Positions 1 to 11,736 of a DNA stretch of 64,000 bases are shown one piece after another. The notes under the pieces were generated by a model. The model worked only from the letters and a program-made list of their open reading frames with translations, ran no database searches and was not told the DNA's origin. The stretch's first letter is position 1. Each line of letters begins with the position of its first letter. Both the position numbers and the translations under genes were made by a program. The stretch spans positions 310,001 through 374,000 of the forward strand of contig CAKMXJ010000039.1 of NCBI GenBank assembly GCA_928724745.1, given 5' to 3'. The DNA comes from Anthracocystis setariae (lineage: Eukaryota; Basidiomycota; Ustilaginomycetes; Ustilaginales; Ustilaginaceae).

Positions 1-1205
1 AGCCGATAATCTTTGCGACCATCTTGTGCAATCTGTGGAAGGTAGATCGACAACGGACCCAAGACCCTGTTTGCGCGCAGCCTGGCGGAAGAGAGGGTGG
101 CCTGAGATGCATCGGTATCATCCTCACCATCGAGAGCCGCGTTGTCGTTGATGGTCTCAGCTCTTTCAGTCCCATCGCAAGCGTTTGTTGTCGTGGAGGG
201 ATGGGCCGAAGCATCGTCGATCGCTACTGGCTTGGTCTCGGGAACAAGAAGCATCGACCAGACGATGGCAAGAAAGAAGACCCAGCAACAAGCAACAAGC
301 GCTGCAGGATTGCCGTGCTTCGACGGCATACCGGGTGCTCCAGGAATGGGGGATGGGATCGTCGGGTCAGACGGCAACTCCAAGGCAGCAAAGGGGTTAT
401 CGGGGAAAAGCTGCAACACTCGAGGGGAGCGAGCTTTGATCGAGGTTCTGAGAGCCCATGCGGCCAGAAGGGGGCCAAAGAAGGCTCCACACAAGGTGGC
501 GCTGATGAGCCAATTGAGATACACTGTGCGTCTGGTAGGAGGGGCAACATCGACGATCATCACGCGTAGAACGCAGAGGAGTAGGCCCGTGAACCCTCCG
601 AGGCCAGTGAGGAAGCTGCAGAGGAGCAGGATGACCAAGGATGCCAACGGCGAGATGGAAAGTTGGGACGGAATGTCACCGAAAGGGTAACCGAGTGGAA
701 GCAGCGCAAAAGGAACATAGTTGATGACGTTGGATGCGAGCGCAATGAGTAGCATGGGTTTGCGACCCCACTTGGACAGCCGAGGGCCATAAAAGAGCAT
801 GCTGCCGCTGGACACAACAAAGCTGAGCATGGTAGCCATGGCTACGACCAGTCCAACTTTGCTTTCCACCCCAGAGACTGCGCACGGTCGATCCCGATCG
901 CGAGGAAGCTGGGGATGCGGCTGCACGGGAAGCAACTCAGGATGTGTGCTATAGTGATAGCTGCACGTATATGCTCTGAGACCATCGAGGTAGGAAGGCG
1001 CCGCTCCGAAGTTGCCTGCTCCCCACAATACAGCGACGATTAGGATACGCAATACTGGCCACAGTCGCTGGGCTCGGGAAACGATGACGGTGAATCGGGT
1101 TTCTGGCTTTCGAGATCCCGCTTCGGGTTCGGAAGAGGCGACATCAACTCGGGTGGTGCGAGACGATCCCAGAAGCGGGCGGGTTTCTTGATCGGATGGC
1201 TGCAT
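1..1205 (-). CDS. MFS-type membrane transporter, C-terminus cut by window edge
   Basis: A single open frame runs on the minus strand from an ATG at 1205 to the left edge with no stop, so only about 400 N-terminal residues are present. The product starts with a hydrophilic cytosolic tail (MQPSDQETRPLL). A first hydrophobic helix follows near residues 55-70, then a polar loop, then several hydrophobic segments. Between two of these lies SKWGRKPML, which resembles the conserved major facilitator motif A loop. A long polar loop rich in Asp, Thr and Ala follows the helix ending near LLVPETK, a typical MFS position for the central loop. The substrate cannot be told. Helix pattern and motif A are seen in the sequence; the family call is inferred. 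The gene is divergent from SIN3. Confidence 0.75.
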   Translation of the reverse strand, partial: MQPSDQETRPLLGSSRTTRVDVASSEPEAGSRKPETRFTVIVSRAQRLWPVLRILIVAVLWGAGNFGAAPSYLDGLRAYTCSYHYSTHPELLPVQPHPQLPRDRDRPCAVSGVESKVGLVVAMATMLSFVVSSGSMLFYGPRLSKWGRKPMLLIALASNVINYVPFALLPLGYPFGDIPSQLSISPLASLVILLLCSFLTGLGGFTGLLLCVLRVMIVDVAPPTRRTVYLNWLISATLCGAFFGPLLAAWALRTSIKARSPRVLQLFPDNPFAALELPSDPTIPSPIPGAPGMPSKHGNPAALVACCWVFFLAIVWSMLLVPETKPVAIDDASAHPSTTTNACDGTERAETINDNAALDGEDDTDASQATLSSARLRANRVLGPLSIYLPQIAQDGRKDYR

Positions 1206-2109
1206 CGCGGCTGGTGTTCCTCTGGGTAGGGTCGTTTGCGCTTGAGATGGACCAAGAGCGGCCACCAACAGCCCAACGTGCTTGAAAGAGAGCCGTGGCA
1301 ATAGGAGACGGGATGTAAGGATGTGTTGGGAGAAGACCTCAAGCAGGAGCGACATGCAACACGCAAACGGAGTCAGCACGGGCAGCAACAGGGTCTGGCT
1401 GCAAGGGGCCGCGGCTAATCATGCATACGATTTTGGGAAAGAATGTAAGATCTAGCACTACTGCACGCGAATAATTCGAGGGATGATCTGAGGCTATACC
1501 CCAAATCGGGAAAGCACCAACGTTGAATCGCCTGCCAGGGTCTGAGGCAAGAGTGCGAAAAGGCGCGAAGCGCAAATCCACACTCTACTACTCTACCTAC
1601 AACTCTCTGTGTCTGTGTGGTTTGATTTTCGCGCTTCGGCCAACGAGGCTGGAGTTCATCTTCTGCGAGAGTTGGCTCTTCCGCCCGCGACATCGCTCTT
1701 CTGCCATCCGCACTCTGGACCGGTTCCGATGGCATCTTGAATCATTTCAGCCGCGTTTCCTCCTTTCCTCCGCACCGCACCATCCTCGGCACCCTTCCTC
1801 TTCCCTCTTCACTCACCCTTCGCGCGTCTTTGAGCTCGTCTCACTACGCTTCCCTTCTCGCTGGCGACACATTCCGCTGCGCTTTCGACTTGCTACGTTG
1901 CAGCCAACAGCTTGCTCGGTCCCCGCATTTCATTCTTTCGTATCTTGTCTGCTAAAGCTGCGAAGCTGCGGCTCGACGCGGTGACTTTTCCTCCAGCCTT
2001 CGTATCGCTCCACTCCCTGTGATCGCTCGTTTGCTGCGCCGTCTTTTCTCACGCGCATCAACACAACGTTGATCCACTTGCTCGGCGTCCACGCTGCTCC
2101 TTCGCCATC
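1206..2109. promoter_or_regulatory. Divergent intergenic region between the MFS gene and SIN3
   Basis: This 0.9 kb holds no supportable gene. The half nearest SIN3 (about 1740-2105) is strongly pyrimidine-rich on the plus strand, as expected of a fungal leader or core promoter. No TATA element or known operator was recognised. Confidence 0.4.
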
Positions 2110-5100
2110 ATGGTAAGTGACCGCACCATTCGCATCCGATCCTGCTCTTCCGAGACTCGGTTGCTGATTTTTGCATCATCGATGCTCTTTACTACAGGCG
2201 ACCCTCAACGTCAAGGATGCACTCTCCTACTTGGACCAAGTCAAGGTCCAGTTTGCAGAGCATCCTGATGTCTACAATCGTTTCCTCGATATCATGAAAG
2301 ACGTAAGTCGATTCTTCCCCCCCCGGTTTCCAATGCGATCGATGCACAGATCTTCTCACATTCACTGTGTGCTCCGTCGCTTTGCTTGCAGTTCAAGAGC
2401 CAATCCATAGATACGCCTGGCGTTATCGAAAGAGTCTCGACTCTGTTCCGCGGCCATCCCAGCCTCATCCAAGGCTTCAACACCTTCTTGCCCCCTGGCT
2501 ATCGCATCGAATGCAGTCTCGATCCCAGCGAAAGCAACCTCATCACCGTCACAACCCCTACAGGCACCACCACACAGACCCCTGGGGGCGTAGGTATCGC
2601 TGGTGCCATCAACCGCATGAGCGGAGCCGGTGCCGGACCACCTCCAGGCCCGTCCGCAACGTCGTCCACGCCCAGGGGCCCTGGTGGAATGGGTATGATG
2701 CACGGTTCTGCGCCTCGACATGCTGATCAGCCCCCTGCGCACATACACGCTCCTCACGGACACGACGGCCCTCCCGGCGCTATGCCTTACATGGGCGGTC
2801 CTCCAGGCCATCCCATGGGCCATGGTCCAGGCAGCGGCGGTTTCCCCGGTGGTGCTGGCCAACCAATGGGACCCGGTGGTCCTTCGCATCCCAGTCACGG
2901 CCCAGGACCTGGCGCGATGGGATCTGTCCCTCCGCATCACAGCCATGGTCGACCCCAATCCCCCATGCCTATGGGCCCAGCAGGTGCTCCCCCCGGTGCC
3001 TTAGGCTCTGGTGGTCATGCTGCAATGCACGGTGGTCCCGCCGGCCCTATGACACCCGTCCAAGACCCTAAGCGACCCCCTGTGGAGTTCAACCACGCCA
3101 TCAACTACGTCAACAAGATCAAGCAGCGCTTTTCTCAAGACCCTGACACCTACAAGCAGTTCCTTGAGATCTTGCAAACGTATCAGAAGGAGCAGCGCCC
3201 CATCCATGACGTCTATGCCCAAGTCACCGTTCTCTTCGACAATGCGAAAGATCTTCTGGACGAATTCAAGCAGTTTTTGCCAGACAATACCGCCGGCTCG
3301 CAACCCAGCGGAGGCCTGTTCAATATGCTCGGCCAGGTCACCTCCGGTCTCGGCGGCAATGCCGGCGGCGCGCCACCATCGGGTGCAATGACAGCGCAGC
3401 CCGGCTATCGTCCCGGGGAGGCGCCCGACGCTCTCGCCGGCCGCAAAGCCGGCTCCGCATCCATACCTGGAGCGCCCGGTGCCACTTCGTCCGGCTCGCG
3501 CAAGAAGCGTAGCGGCGCCAACGAATCCGGCAAGCCCGGATCTGGCAAGACCAAGAAGTCCAAACACGGTCACAAAACGGAGCAGCGCAGCCCGCCGCTC
3601 CGTCCAGAGCCACTCCCTGCCTCGCCTACCTTTGCACACCCCGGCCAGATGCACCATGTCTACGGCATCGACGGCATGGTGGCAGCCGAAGCGACCGGCC
3701 TCGTGCCTCAGGGTAGCGTCGTCAATGGCCTCGCTCTCGGTCAGCCTCAAGCTCCGCTGGCCACGCTCGACGAAGTTGCCTTCTTCGATCGTGTCAAAAA
3801 GCACATTGATGATCGAACCACCTACCTCGATTTCCTCAAGCTGCTGAATTTGTACACGCAGGACATCATCGATGTCAAGACCTTGGTAGATCGCGCAGCT
3901 CTCTTTATCGGAGGCAACCGTGAGCTTTTCGTTACCTTCAAGGGTCTTTGCGGCTACGACATGGGCCGCCACGGTTGGCTTGACAACGAAGACCCCATCG
4001 TCGAGAATGTCCCAGCTCCTCTCCGTGAGCGCGTCGACCTCAGCACCTGCAAAGTCTATGGTGCTTCCTACCGTAAGCTGCCCAAATCTGAGGTCAACTT
4101 GGCTTGTTCTGGTCGAGACCCCATGTGCTGGGAAGTGCTCAACGATAGCTGGGTGAGCCATCCTACCTGGGCTTCCGAGGGAGAAGGTTTCAACCCACAC
4201 AAGAAGAACCCGTACGAAGATGCTCTCTACCGTTCCGAGGAGGAGAGGCACGAGTATGATTACCACATCGAGGCCAACCTCAGAACCATCGCGCTTCTCG
4301 AGCCGATTGCCGCCCGCATCTCGACCATGGACAACGAGGAGAAAGCTGCTTTCCGCCTCAAGCCCGGCCTCGGCGGTCAGAGCAAGAGCATCTACCAGCG
4401 TGTCATCAAGAAGGTCTACGGTCGTGAGCAAGGGCTCGAAGTTATCAACGCGCTCCACGACACTCCATGCGTATCGGTACCCATCGTTCTGCATCGACTC
4501 AAGCAAAAGGACGAGGAGTGGAAGCGTGCCCAGCGAGAGTGGAACAAGGTCTGGCGTGAAGTCGATGCGCGAAACTACTACAAGAGTCTCGATCACCAGG
4601 GTGTCAACTTCAAGGCCTCCGACAAGAAGGCGATCACCGCCAAGGCCTTCATTGCCGAGATCGAGGCACGAAAGCTCCAACAGCAGCAACGCCGACTCAC
4701 TTTGGATCCCACTTTGCCAAGACCCAAGCCCCGTCACCAGCTCGTTTATGTCATGGACGACATGCATGTTTTGACCGATGTCCTCAAGCTCGCCTTCAGC
4801 TATTTAGATCGCGCTGCAGGAAGTTACAGCTCGAATGACCGGGAGAGGATTGAGACATTCCTCCGCTCCTTTGTGCCCAAACTTCTCGCAGTCGATCTGA
4901 CCGAGTTCGAGGAGCTCCTCAACGGCGATGTTGACCTGGACGACGACGAAGCCAAGAGCACGCTTGACGAAGACACCAGGAGCGAGGGAACCGCTCCCGA
5001 CGACGACGCCGACGGCCTGTCTACTGCATCTGGCTCTGCCTCGCGACGTGGCAAGAAGCAGTCCGGTGATCTTCGGAAGAAGATCCTCAGGAACCAAGCT

Positions 5101-6702
5101 GAGACCTCCAAGCACGACGGCACCGAAGACTCTGTCGACGCCACCGGCGCTGCTGCCTCTGCCAACGCCCGAGCCTCAAGCCCGACCATAGTTGCCGATG
5201 TAGACACTGCTGCCGAAGCCATGGCGAACCAGAGCTCCAACACGGTTGCTCCGGCTGTCGCATCGACAGAGGATGTGGATATGGAGGATGCCTCTAAGAC
5301 GGCGGAAAGCGTTTCCACCGGTACCAAGGATGCAGCCGATGCCAAGGATCCTGCCACTCACGCTGCAGCGGAAGCAGACGCGGCACGGGAAGCTGAGGCT
5401 GAAGACGCTGCCACGGAGACAAGGGTACAGGAAACCGTCAACAGCGACGAGGCACCAAATCAAAATGCATCCACCTGGATCAACACCGACCTCAACACCA
5501 CCCTTGACTCACAAAAGGGCCACGACGTCAACGTACGTGAAGCCGTCGACGAGGAAGACGGAGCATCCTTCCGGCCAGTCAACTTCTTCTGCAACAGTCA
5601 ATACTTTGTCTTCATCCGCCTGTTGCAGCTGCTCTACTCGCGGTTGCACAAGGTCAAGGCGCTCGGAGTCCAGATGACCAACAAGCACCCCCAGCGCAGC
5701 AAAATCAATCCATTAGCGATCGAGCTCGGTCTCCAGGACGGTGGCAGCGGTCCCGCTGCCGTCGTCGGCGCTGCCGCCAACGCTTCAAGTCTTGGGCCTG
5801 TAGCCCCTACCAACGAGGAGGCGGGCCTCACGCTTCATCCGTCGCGTTACTACGATACACTACTCGACATGTGTGAAAAACTGTTTGACGGTGACGTTGA
5901 CCAGGGCACGTACGAAGAAAGCGTTCGTTACATGTACGGTATCGAGGGCTACATCGTCTTTACCTTGGACAAGGTGATTGGTGCGCTGATCAAGGTAGTC
6001 CAGTTCCTGACCACCGACAGCAAGTGTCAAGAGATGCAGGCCATCATGGAGGCCAACCGCACCAATCCTCAAAGCACCTTGACCAGCTACCGTCAGCAGA
6101 TCGCAGATCGCATGGCTGCTGAAGGTCTGATCGGTAAAGATGAGAGTCTCTTCCGCCTCGAGTGGGTACCATCTTCGTGTACTCTGCTCATCCAAATGCT
6201 GTCCAAGGATGACCTGACTCTGGATGACGCCAAGACGATTGAACAGGACTGGCTTCACTATGTGTCGAGCTACAGCCTCTGGACTCCTACCGAGGGTTTG
6301 CCGGCGGAGGCACAGGCGCCCTTCGTCAAGAGGTCCCTGTCTGCAAACGCCACCAGCGAGACCGAGACGAGCGGGACACGGTACGTCACCCGCAGTGGGC
6401 TTGAGATCCGCATCTGCCTGCGCACGTTCAAGCTCTTCTTTCCGCATGGCACCGAGGATGTCTTTGTCCGCATCCGACCGGAAGAGGAAAAGACTGAGCT
6501 CGATCGTAAGGCGGCTGCGGTCAGCAAGCGTCGTGTGCAGCGATGGGACGGTTGGCTCTCGGCTCGGCGACAGGCGATCGACAATCCTAACGGCGTTGCT
6601 GAAGGTGTTGAGGACAGCAACGACCAGGATCGTGCTGATGCTGCTGCACCCAACGGTGCGACTGAGGCTGCTCCTGCGACTGAGCCGGCTTCAGAGGCGT
6701 AA
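2110..6702 (+). CDS. SIN3: SIN3 family transcriptional corepressor scaffold
   Basis: Exons are 2110-2112, 2198-2302 and 2392-6702, giving 1472 residues. The first exon is only the ATG, followed at once by GTAAGT; both introns end in CAG and restore an uninterrupted first PAH domain. Domains in order: PAH1 (about 5-70), a long Gly/Pro/His-rich linker, PAH2 (about 264-335), PAH3 (about 492-560), the histone-deacetylase interaction region (from about 583, [18 protein letters not shown]), an acidic Ala-rich stretch, and the Sin3 C-terminal domain (from about 1100, [18 protein letters not shown]). SIN3 scaffolds the Rpd3-type histone deacetylase complex in the nucleus, and PAH domains bind repressors. 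Length and order match the family. The start relies on the one-codon exon, because the third exon alone has no ATG near PAH1. Confidence 0.95.
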
Positions 6703-7184
6703 AGGGTCTTGCAACGGACTTTCCAGTAACTTGATCCATGCTCCCTTCCTTCCGCGTATTTTTCAGTCTTGACCTCTTCTTCTCTTCCATACTTGTTCCT
6801 GCACTGTACGAATCGCGATTCCCGTTTCTTTTTCCTTATCCATGTTCAAATGATGGTCTGTGGTGAGATAGGAATTCACGGTTCCGGCTACGTATTATAG
6901 GCTTCAAGTTTGAGAGATGCAAGCACTGTAGCGAACAGGAATGGATGAGAGTCTCTGAAAATTTTAAATTTTGGGTTGTGACGATACAGGATGCGGCGTG
7001 ATGGTGCGCTACCTGTGGGATAGTACAAAAAAAAGTCCTACGATGGAGACAGGACCGAAGGTGAAACTCTCTTAGGGGTTCCATCAAAGAGAGGATGTGC
7101 GTGGTAAAAAAAAGATACCGGGAGGATGCAGGAAGGGGGAGGGCGAACCGAGAAACTTGTCACTTCGAATAGGAAGAGGGATGT
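6703..7184. other. Convergent intergenic region SIN3 / RPS21
   Basis: This 0.48 kb separates the converging 3' ends of SIN3 and RPS21 and presumably carries both 3' UTRs. It is AT-richer than the flanking coding DNA. No gene or repeat was recognised. Confidence 0.5.
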
Positions 7185-8585
7185 TTACTTCTGGTAGCTC
7201 CAGACGTTGCGGAGGACTGTATTGATGGCAAGGCGGAAATACGAGAAGACGGATTAGATATGATGTGGACATTTAGAGAAACATTGCAAACGCACAACGA
7301 CCAGCATGCAACACCTGTCGATTTCCAGTTCGCTCTTGTTTCCTAAACCTATTGACCCAGCCCAAGTAGACTTGGACATGAAATGTAGCAAAGGTCTGAC
7401 TCTCTAGGGCCCACTGAAGGCGATCCTCACAGAGGTGCCGGGCATTGAGATCTTAATCCGATGCTGAGAGTTGTTCTTCGCTCCTTTTATGAAAAGGTTT
7501 GGAATCCTGCGAGAGACGTAGATGCGCCTAATGCAGACTGTCAAGGGCGTTGTCGGTTGTTGTTCTTCTGAGAAAGAAAAGGACCCTTATGCTAATGCTT
7601 CTTCCAACCTTTCCGACCTGCTTTGCGTCTCTGGTCGTACGGCAAGTTCCAAGATGCTCTGAGGTTGCAAGAGGTGCCGCTGCTGGTGGTTGGTGTTGTG
7701 CGTTTGCTGCATGGCGCGTGCAAGATACTTACGACCATCCTTCTGGGCAAGACGGTTGAGCGAGTCATCACCCTCGCCGAGCTGACGGACAAAGCCGGAC
7801 AAGGGGAAGACGGTGGACTGGCCGGGGATCATGCGACCGTTGGCATCGACGTCGGCAACGGCGATCTGGACGGAAGCGTGGTCCTTGGCCTCGATAATGC
7901 GGCCAGTGGCAGCGCACTTTCGGGGAACGTAAAGGTCAACAAGGTCTCCCTGTGAGATTCATGAATGAGTCGAGATCGAAATGCACCATGTCAGCGAGAT
8001 TTCCCAAGGTTAAGGAGAGACGGCGGCATTCACGGATAACTAGCATGAAGAAGCACTTCTGTTGGTGGCTGTTGTCGGTTTCTTGTGTTGGGTCGGCGAG
8101 GTGTCTGGGTATGGTGCGTGACGGGCCAGGATTCGATGTGATGTGACAAATTGCTGTGTGTCAGCAGCGAATCGTAGTATTGCTGCGAACAAAGCAGCCG
8201 GTCGATGCAAACGTCTGTTACAAGACTGATACGGGTGCTGAGTGACTTTGAGGGGCGGTCAGTCGCGACGAGTGATGAATGAGACAGATGATTCGAGGCG
8301 TATGTGTTGGCTATCCGGTCTCATGGTCGATGATCGTCAGCGAGCCGTCAGCCATTCTCCTTTTGGAAATGCCAGCATGCTATTGTTCGATAATGCTGAG
8401 CAAAAGCTGAACGGTAGTGCAAACTTGACGATGAGGCAGGTGATGTGGCTCGATGCTGTGCTCTGAAGGTTGGTGGTTGAAATCATGTCGAGTTGATGTT
8501 GGTGTCGATGCAGTGCTTGTCCATGCTGTTGTTCTCGATGATGCTGCCTGTCGTTGTAGCAGCAACTTACGCGGTCGTTCTCCAT
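7185..8585 (-). CDS. RPS21: 40S ribosomal protein S21 (eS21), three exons
   Basis: Exons on the minus strand are 8585-8571 (MENDR), 7949-7733 ([12 protein letters not shown] through LNRLAQKDG) and 7216-7185 ([10 protein letters not shown], stop). The spliced product is 87 residues, the usual eS21 length. It carries the conserved start, the VPRKC segment, KDHASVQI and the NVWSY tail. Splice sites are GTAAGT/CAG for both introns, in phases 0 and 1. The introns are about 621 and 516 bases, far longer than the others in this window. eS21 is a small subunit protein on the solvent side of the 40S ribosome. The short terminal exons would be missed by ORF-based annotation. Confidence 0.95.
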
Positions 8586-10350
8586 TTTGACAGTATGTGA
8601 TGTATGATGGTAGTGATGTCGAAGTGAGGATGAGATGCTGTTGTCTAGTGGCTTCACTGTGGACCTTCTGGCTGAACGATAAAGGACGATTATCGGACAC
8701 TGCCAGCCTCAATTATGCTGCATCTGAGCGAGCATAGCAAGGCTTCTGAATTTTGGGTGCGCGATCACTTGTTCAGCCGGGCAAGGAATGATTCGGGGAT
8801 TGGGATACGACCCGCGCCAGGTCATGAAAACGTGACCTCGGCCGAACTTGGATCAGCGTAAATTAACATATCGCCCAAAAAATACGAGAATGTAGATTTG
8901 TTTGAGGAAATTTCAACAGTGGTCTAACACGCTAATTTCTTTTGCATAATCGCATCAACATGGGCAGACCACGTCCTGAAGCAGTTTGCAGTTTCGTGGA
9001 GGAAAGCGTTGCTACTGTACCACGCTTCTCAACCGCGATCTTAGGCACCACCAAGGCCCCTCATCATGTCCGATATCCATACTGGCGGACTGGTGGAGCT
9101 CGTTCGTACCTTCCAGCCAATTGGTCCAGGGCTGATTGAGCTCCACAGTAAGTGTCCTTTCGAGATCAAGCAGTGTTCACGACAGGTTGGTGGTGCCGAG
9201 GGTCTTCATCCTTGACAAGCCTCGCACTCGAAATGATAGGGCAGGCAAACAAGCACGAGAAGGATCGCTGTCAATGGAACACCTAAGGTACATGGTCATG
9301 GCTCAGTGTCACGACGGTATCATGGAGGGCTATAATAAACTGTCCCGACCCCATCCAAGAGTATGAGAAATTGGCGGGGGGAGTGTCAGCAGAGGGTTCG
9401 AAGTCACAGGTGTTGGACTCGAAATCGCGGTTGATGGCTAGTCGAGACCTTGCGCGCAAGGAAACCCCATCTGTGTGACGTCAAAGGCACAATGCAATGA
9501 GTTGAGAAGGCAGACGATGAAGAAGGCAAGAGGACCAGGTTCCCAATGTGAAAGTGTGCGTCGGTCAAAGGAGACGCGGCGTGCTGGTTGAGAGGGTTCT
9601 ACATCGGCTGTTCCACAGGTTGTGGTCTAGCTTTCGCGATGACGGCTCAGGTCTACTTCAGCATTACTTGATGCGATCATGTTGATTGACCATGCCTGCA
9701 CAGGACGACAAACCATGATACCAGACCTAAATAGTTAACCTTGCATGCGAAAAGATTGAGCCCGAATCAAGCTCAGCACACAAATCGGAGAATTACCCTC
9801 TATCGAGATTGAAGAGATGGGCGTACAAATCAATAGATGGATGCCGTTGGTCAAAGCTTGTACTGTGTCATTGGTCGAGTGTCATGGTGTGCGTAGACGC
9901 TATCATCCTTTATAGATGTTGGGCCATGGCGATCAAATCACTCATGCAGGGACTGGGCTGTCAACGTCGAAACCTTAATCACACCCTGTGGAACAGCCGA
10001 TGTGTTAATAGTTGCTTTAATTCGTCAGACTTTTTCCCACGTGAGACTCCGTACCCAACCGTGCTGTACACTTGGCGGCGTCTTAACGAATACATCCCCA
10101 TCCGAGCTCGACGAAACATCGACCTCTTTCCAGATATCAGACGCCCGATTTCCCAGCAAGGCAGTACATTTCGCCAAGCGTTGATAAGCATGTTAAAAAC
10201 GCGACTTCGCTTGAAATCGTGGATCGAAGCTTAACTGCTCCTCGATGAGCGAAATTTTTGATCTTGCTGGTAGGGCTCGCCTCGCCGATCTGGACGTGGA
10301 TTTGCAGTGGAGTCACGCAAAGTGGAAGATGTTTTCGACTGATGACTGGT
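8586..10350. other. Intergenic region upstream of RPS21
   Basis: About 1.8 kb with no supportable gene. A short ATG-initiated frame at 9066-9215 (49 codons, starting MSDIHTGGLVELV) contains a GTAAGT donor-like site. It has no recognisable homology and no convincing downstream exon. The part next to 8585 should carry the RPS21 promoter; no specific ribosomal-protein gene element was recognised. Confidence 0.4.
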
Positions 10351-11736
10351 TCAGTCGCTCGACTCGCACCAGCTACTTGGTCCTGGATTCTGACCATGGC
10401 GATTGCCGTCTGCCGAGAAATCTGGGCTGAGGCGGTCCTTGGCATTGCGCGCGACGTCGTTCGGATCATCTCGTCCACGCCGTCCTCTGCTTTCGCAGAT
10501 GCTATCGTCAGGATACGGATCGAAATGTCCGCTCGTGTCTCTCACACAGGATCGCATGGGTTTCGTGAGCATCCTTGCGCCGCTGTGTGCTTGCGGCGTC
10601 CTGAACCCGGCAGTATTTGCCCTTGGTCGTCCACCAATTTGACTTGCAGACCCACTTGCCGCTTGATGCCTGTGGAGCAAGCCTCGCTGGAGGGAAGGAA
10701 GAGAATCTCGACGTACGCTTTGTCTTCGAGGTTGGTGTGATTTCCACCAAGCCCCCAGCTGCATCTTGAGTTCGGGAGACAGTCTTAGATGACGAGCATT
10801 GAGCATGACATTCTCCCATCGAATCTTGCCAGATTCCATGGCCGAAGCCAATCGACTGAAATTGCCCATGTAAAAGTACTCGACCAGCGCCGTGAAGCTC
10901 GAAGTGTCCGGAAGAATAACCTCGACACTTCTCTTCTTGGCGATAGCACCAGATGCTCCCGCTTTGTCCGCTTGACTTGTGTCTAATCTTTCGGACGTGG
11001 ATCCTAGCAAGTCGCGGAAGAAATCGGATTGACAAGTAAGGAACTCGCTATGCAGTGGGTAAATCTTTGTGGTGCAGCCCTCTTCATCGGTATTTGGGGG
11101 GCAATATGGACATGGATGATCAGCGGCAGCACCACACATCTCGGGTGGCGCACTCTCTCTGCGGGCGTCGCCGTTCCATTTCTTTGCGAAGGTGCTGCTG
11201 TTTGTCGTCCGATAAGCAGAATTCAGAGGTTTGCTTTGGTCCTTGGAGCAGTGCGTTTGTTGCCTCTCGTGTACATGGCCGTCGCGGATACTCCTACCAC
11301 AAAGGCAAGCTGGTGCCATCGTGTCTTCGGAGATACCTAACCTTTCAAAAGGGTCTGAATTGCTATGCTGCAGCAGGGCATCGATCGAGGGAGCAGCCTC
11401 CGGGCTGAGCTGGTGTGCGGTGTTGAGTGAAGATTCGATGGACTTTGAAGACGTGCCTGTCCTCGGCCCGTTGGTTTGCTTCACATGTCTGATCCGCTCT
11501 TCTTGTAGGGTTGATGAAGCGGCTGGCCATGTTGGGGGATGGTGAAATCGTTGCCGTTGGTGCTGACAGCTGGAAAGGCAAATCACCTTGATGAGACAGT
11601 CTGCGGTATCTGGACGATACCAATACCGTGCTCCTACTCTATGAAGGCTTTCGATTAGCGATTTGCGGGAAACGTCAGCGCTTAAATCCACACTGTGGCC
11701 TCCTGGCACCTCTCTCGCTCGTGCTGTGTCTTGCAT
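10351..11736 (-). CDS. BTB/POZ domain protein
   Basis: A 461-residue open frame. Residues about 221-320 look like a BTB/POZ fold: the strand-helix start KIYPLHSEFLTCQSDFF, a FRDLL segment, a variable insert, VEVILPDTSSFTALVEYFYMG, and a following helix NARHLRLSPELKMQLGAW. BTB domains mediate protein-protein contacts; related basidiomycete proteins are mostly uncharacterised. The C-terminal 130 residues are Arg/Ser-rich and look disordered. The first 140 residues are weakly coding in appearance, so the true start may be internal or an unrecognised intron may be present. Neighbours give no functional hint. Confidence 0.6.
   Translation of the reverse strand: MQDTARAREVPGGHSVDLSADVSRKSLIESLHRVGARYWYRPDTADCLIKVICLSSCQHQRQRFHHPPTWPAASSTLQEERIRHVKQTNGPRTGTSSKSIESSLNTAHQLSPEAAPSIDALLQHSNSDPFERLGISEDTMAPACLCGRSIRDGHVHERQQTHCSKDQSKPLNSAYRTTNSSTFAKKWNGDARRESAPPEMCGAAADHPCPYCPPNTDEEGCTTKIYPLHSEFLTCQSDFFRDLLGSTSERLDTSQADKAGASGAIAKKRSVEVILPDTSSFTALVEYFYMGNFSRLASAMESGKIRWENVMLNARHLRLSPELKMQLGAWWKSHQPRRQSVRRDSLPSLQRGLLHRHQAASGSASQIGGRPRANTAGFRTPQAHSGARMLTKPMRSCVRDTSGHFDPYPDDSICESRGRRGRDDPNDVARNAKDRLSPDFSADGNRHGQNPGPSSWCESSD

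Noticed and set aside
24..690. Plus-strand frames of about 180 codons at the left edge.
   Set aside because: They are shadows of the minus-strand MFS transporter, whose frame shows helices and a motif A loop.
7623..7955. A 110-codon plus-strand frame over the RPS21 region.
   Set aside because: It is antisense to RPS21 exon 2; the minus strand gives a full 87-residue eS21 after splicing.
9066..9215. A 49-codon frame starting MSDIHTGGLVELV with a donor-like GTAAGT.
   Set aside because: It looks somewhat coding, but no downstream exon or homology could be recognised, so it is not called as a gene.
9391..9420. A GGTTCGA-type sequence resembling a tRNA B box.
   Set aside because: No matching A box, acceptor stem or cloverleaf could be built around it.
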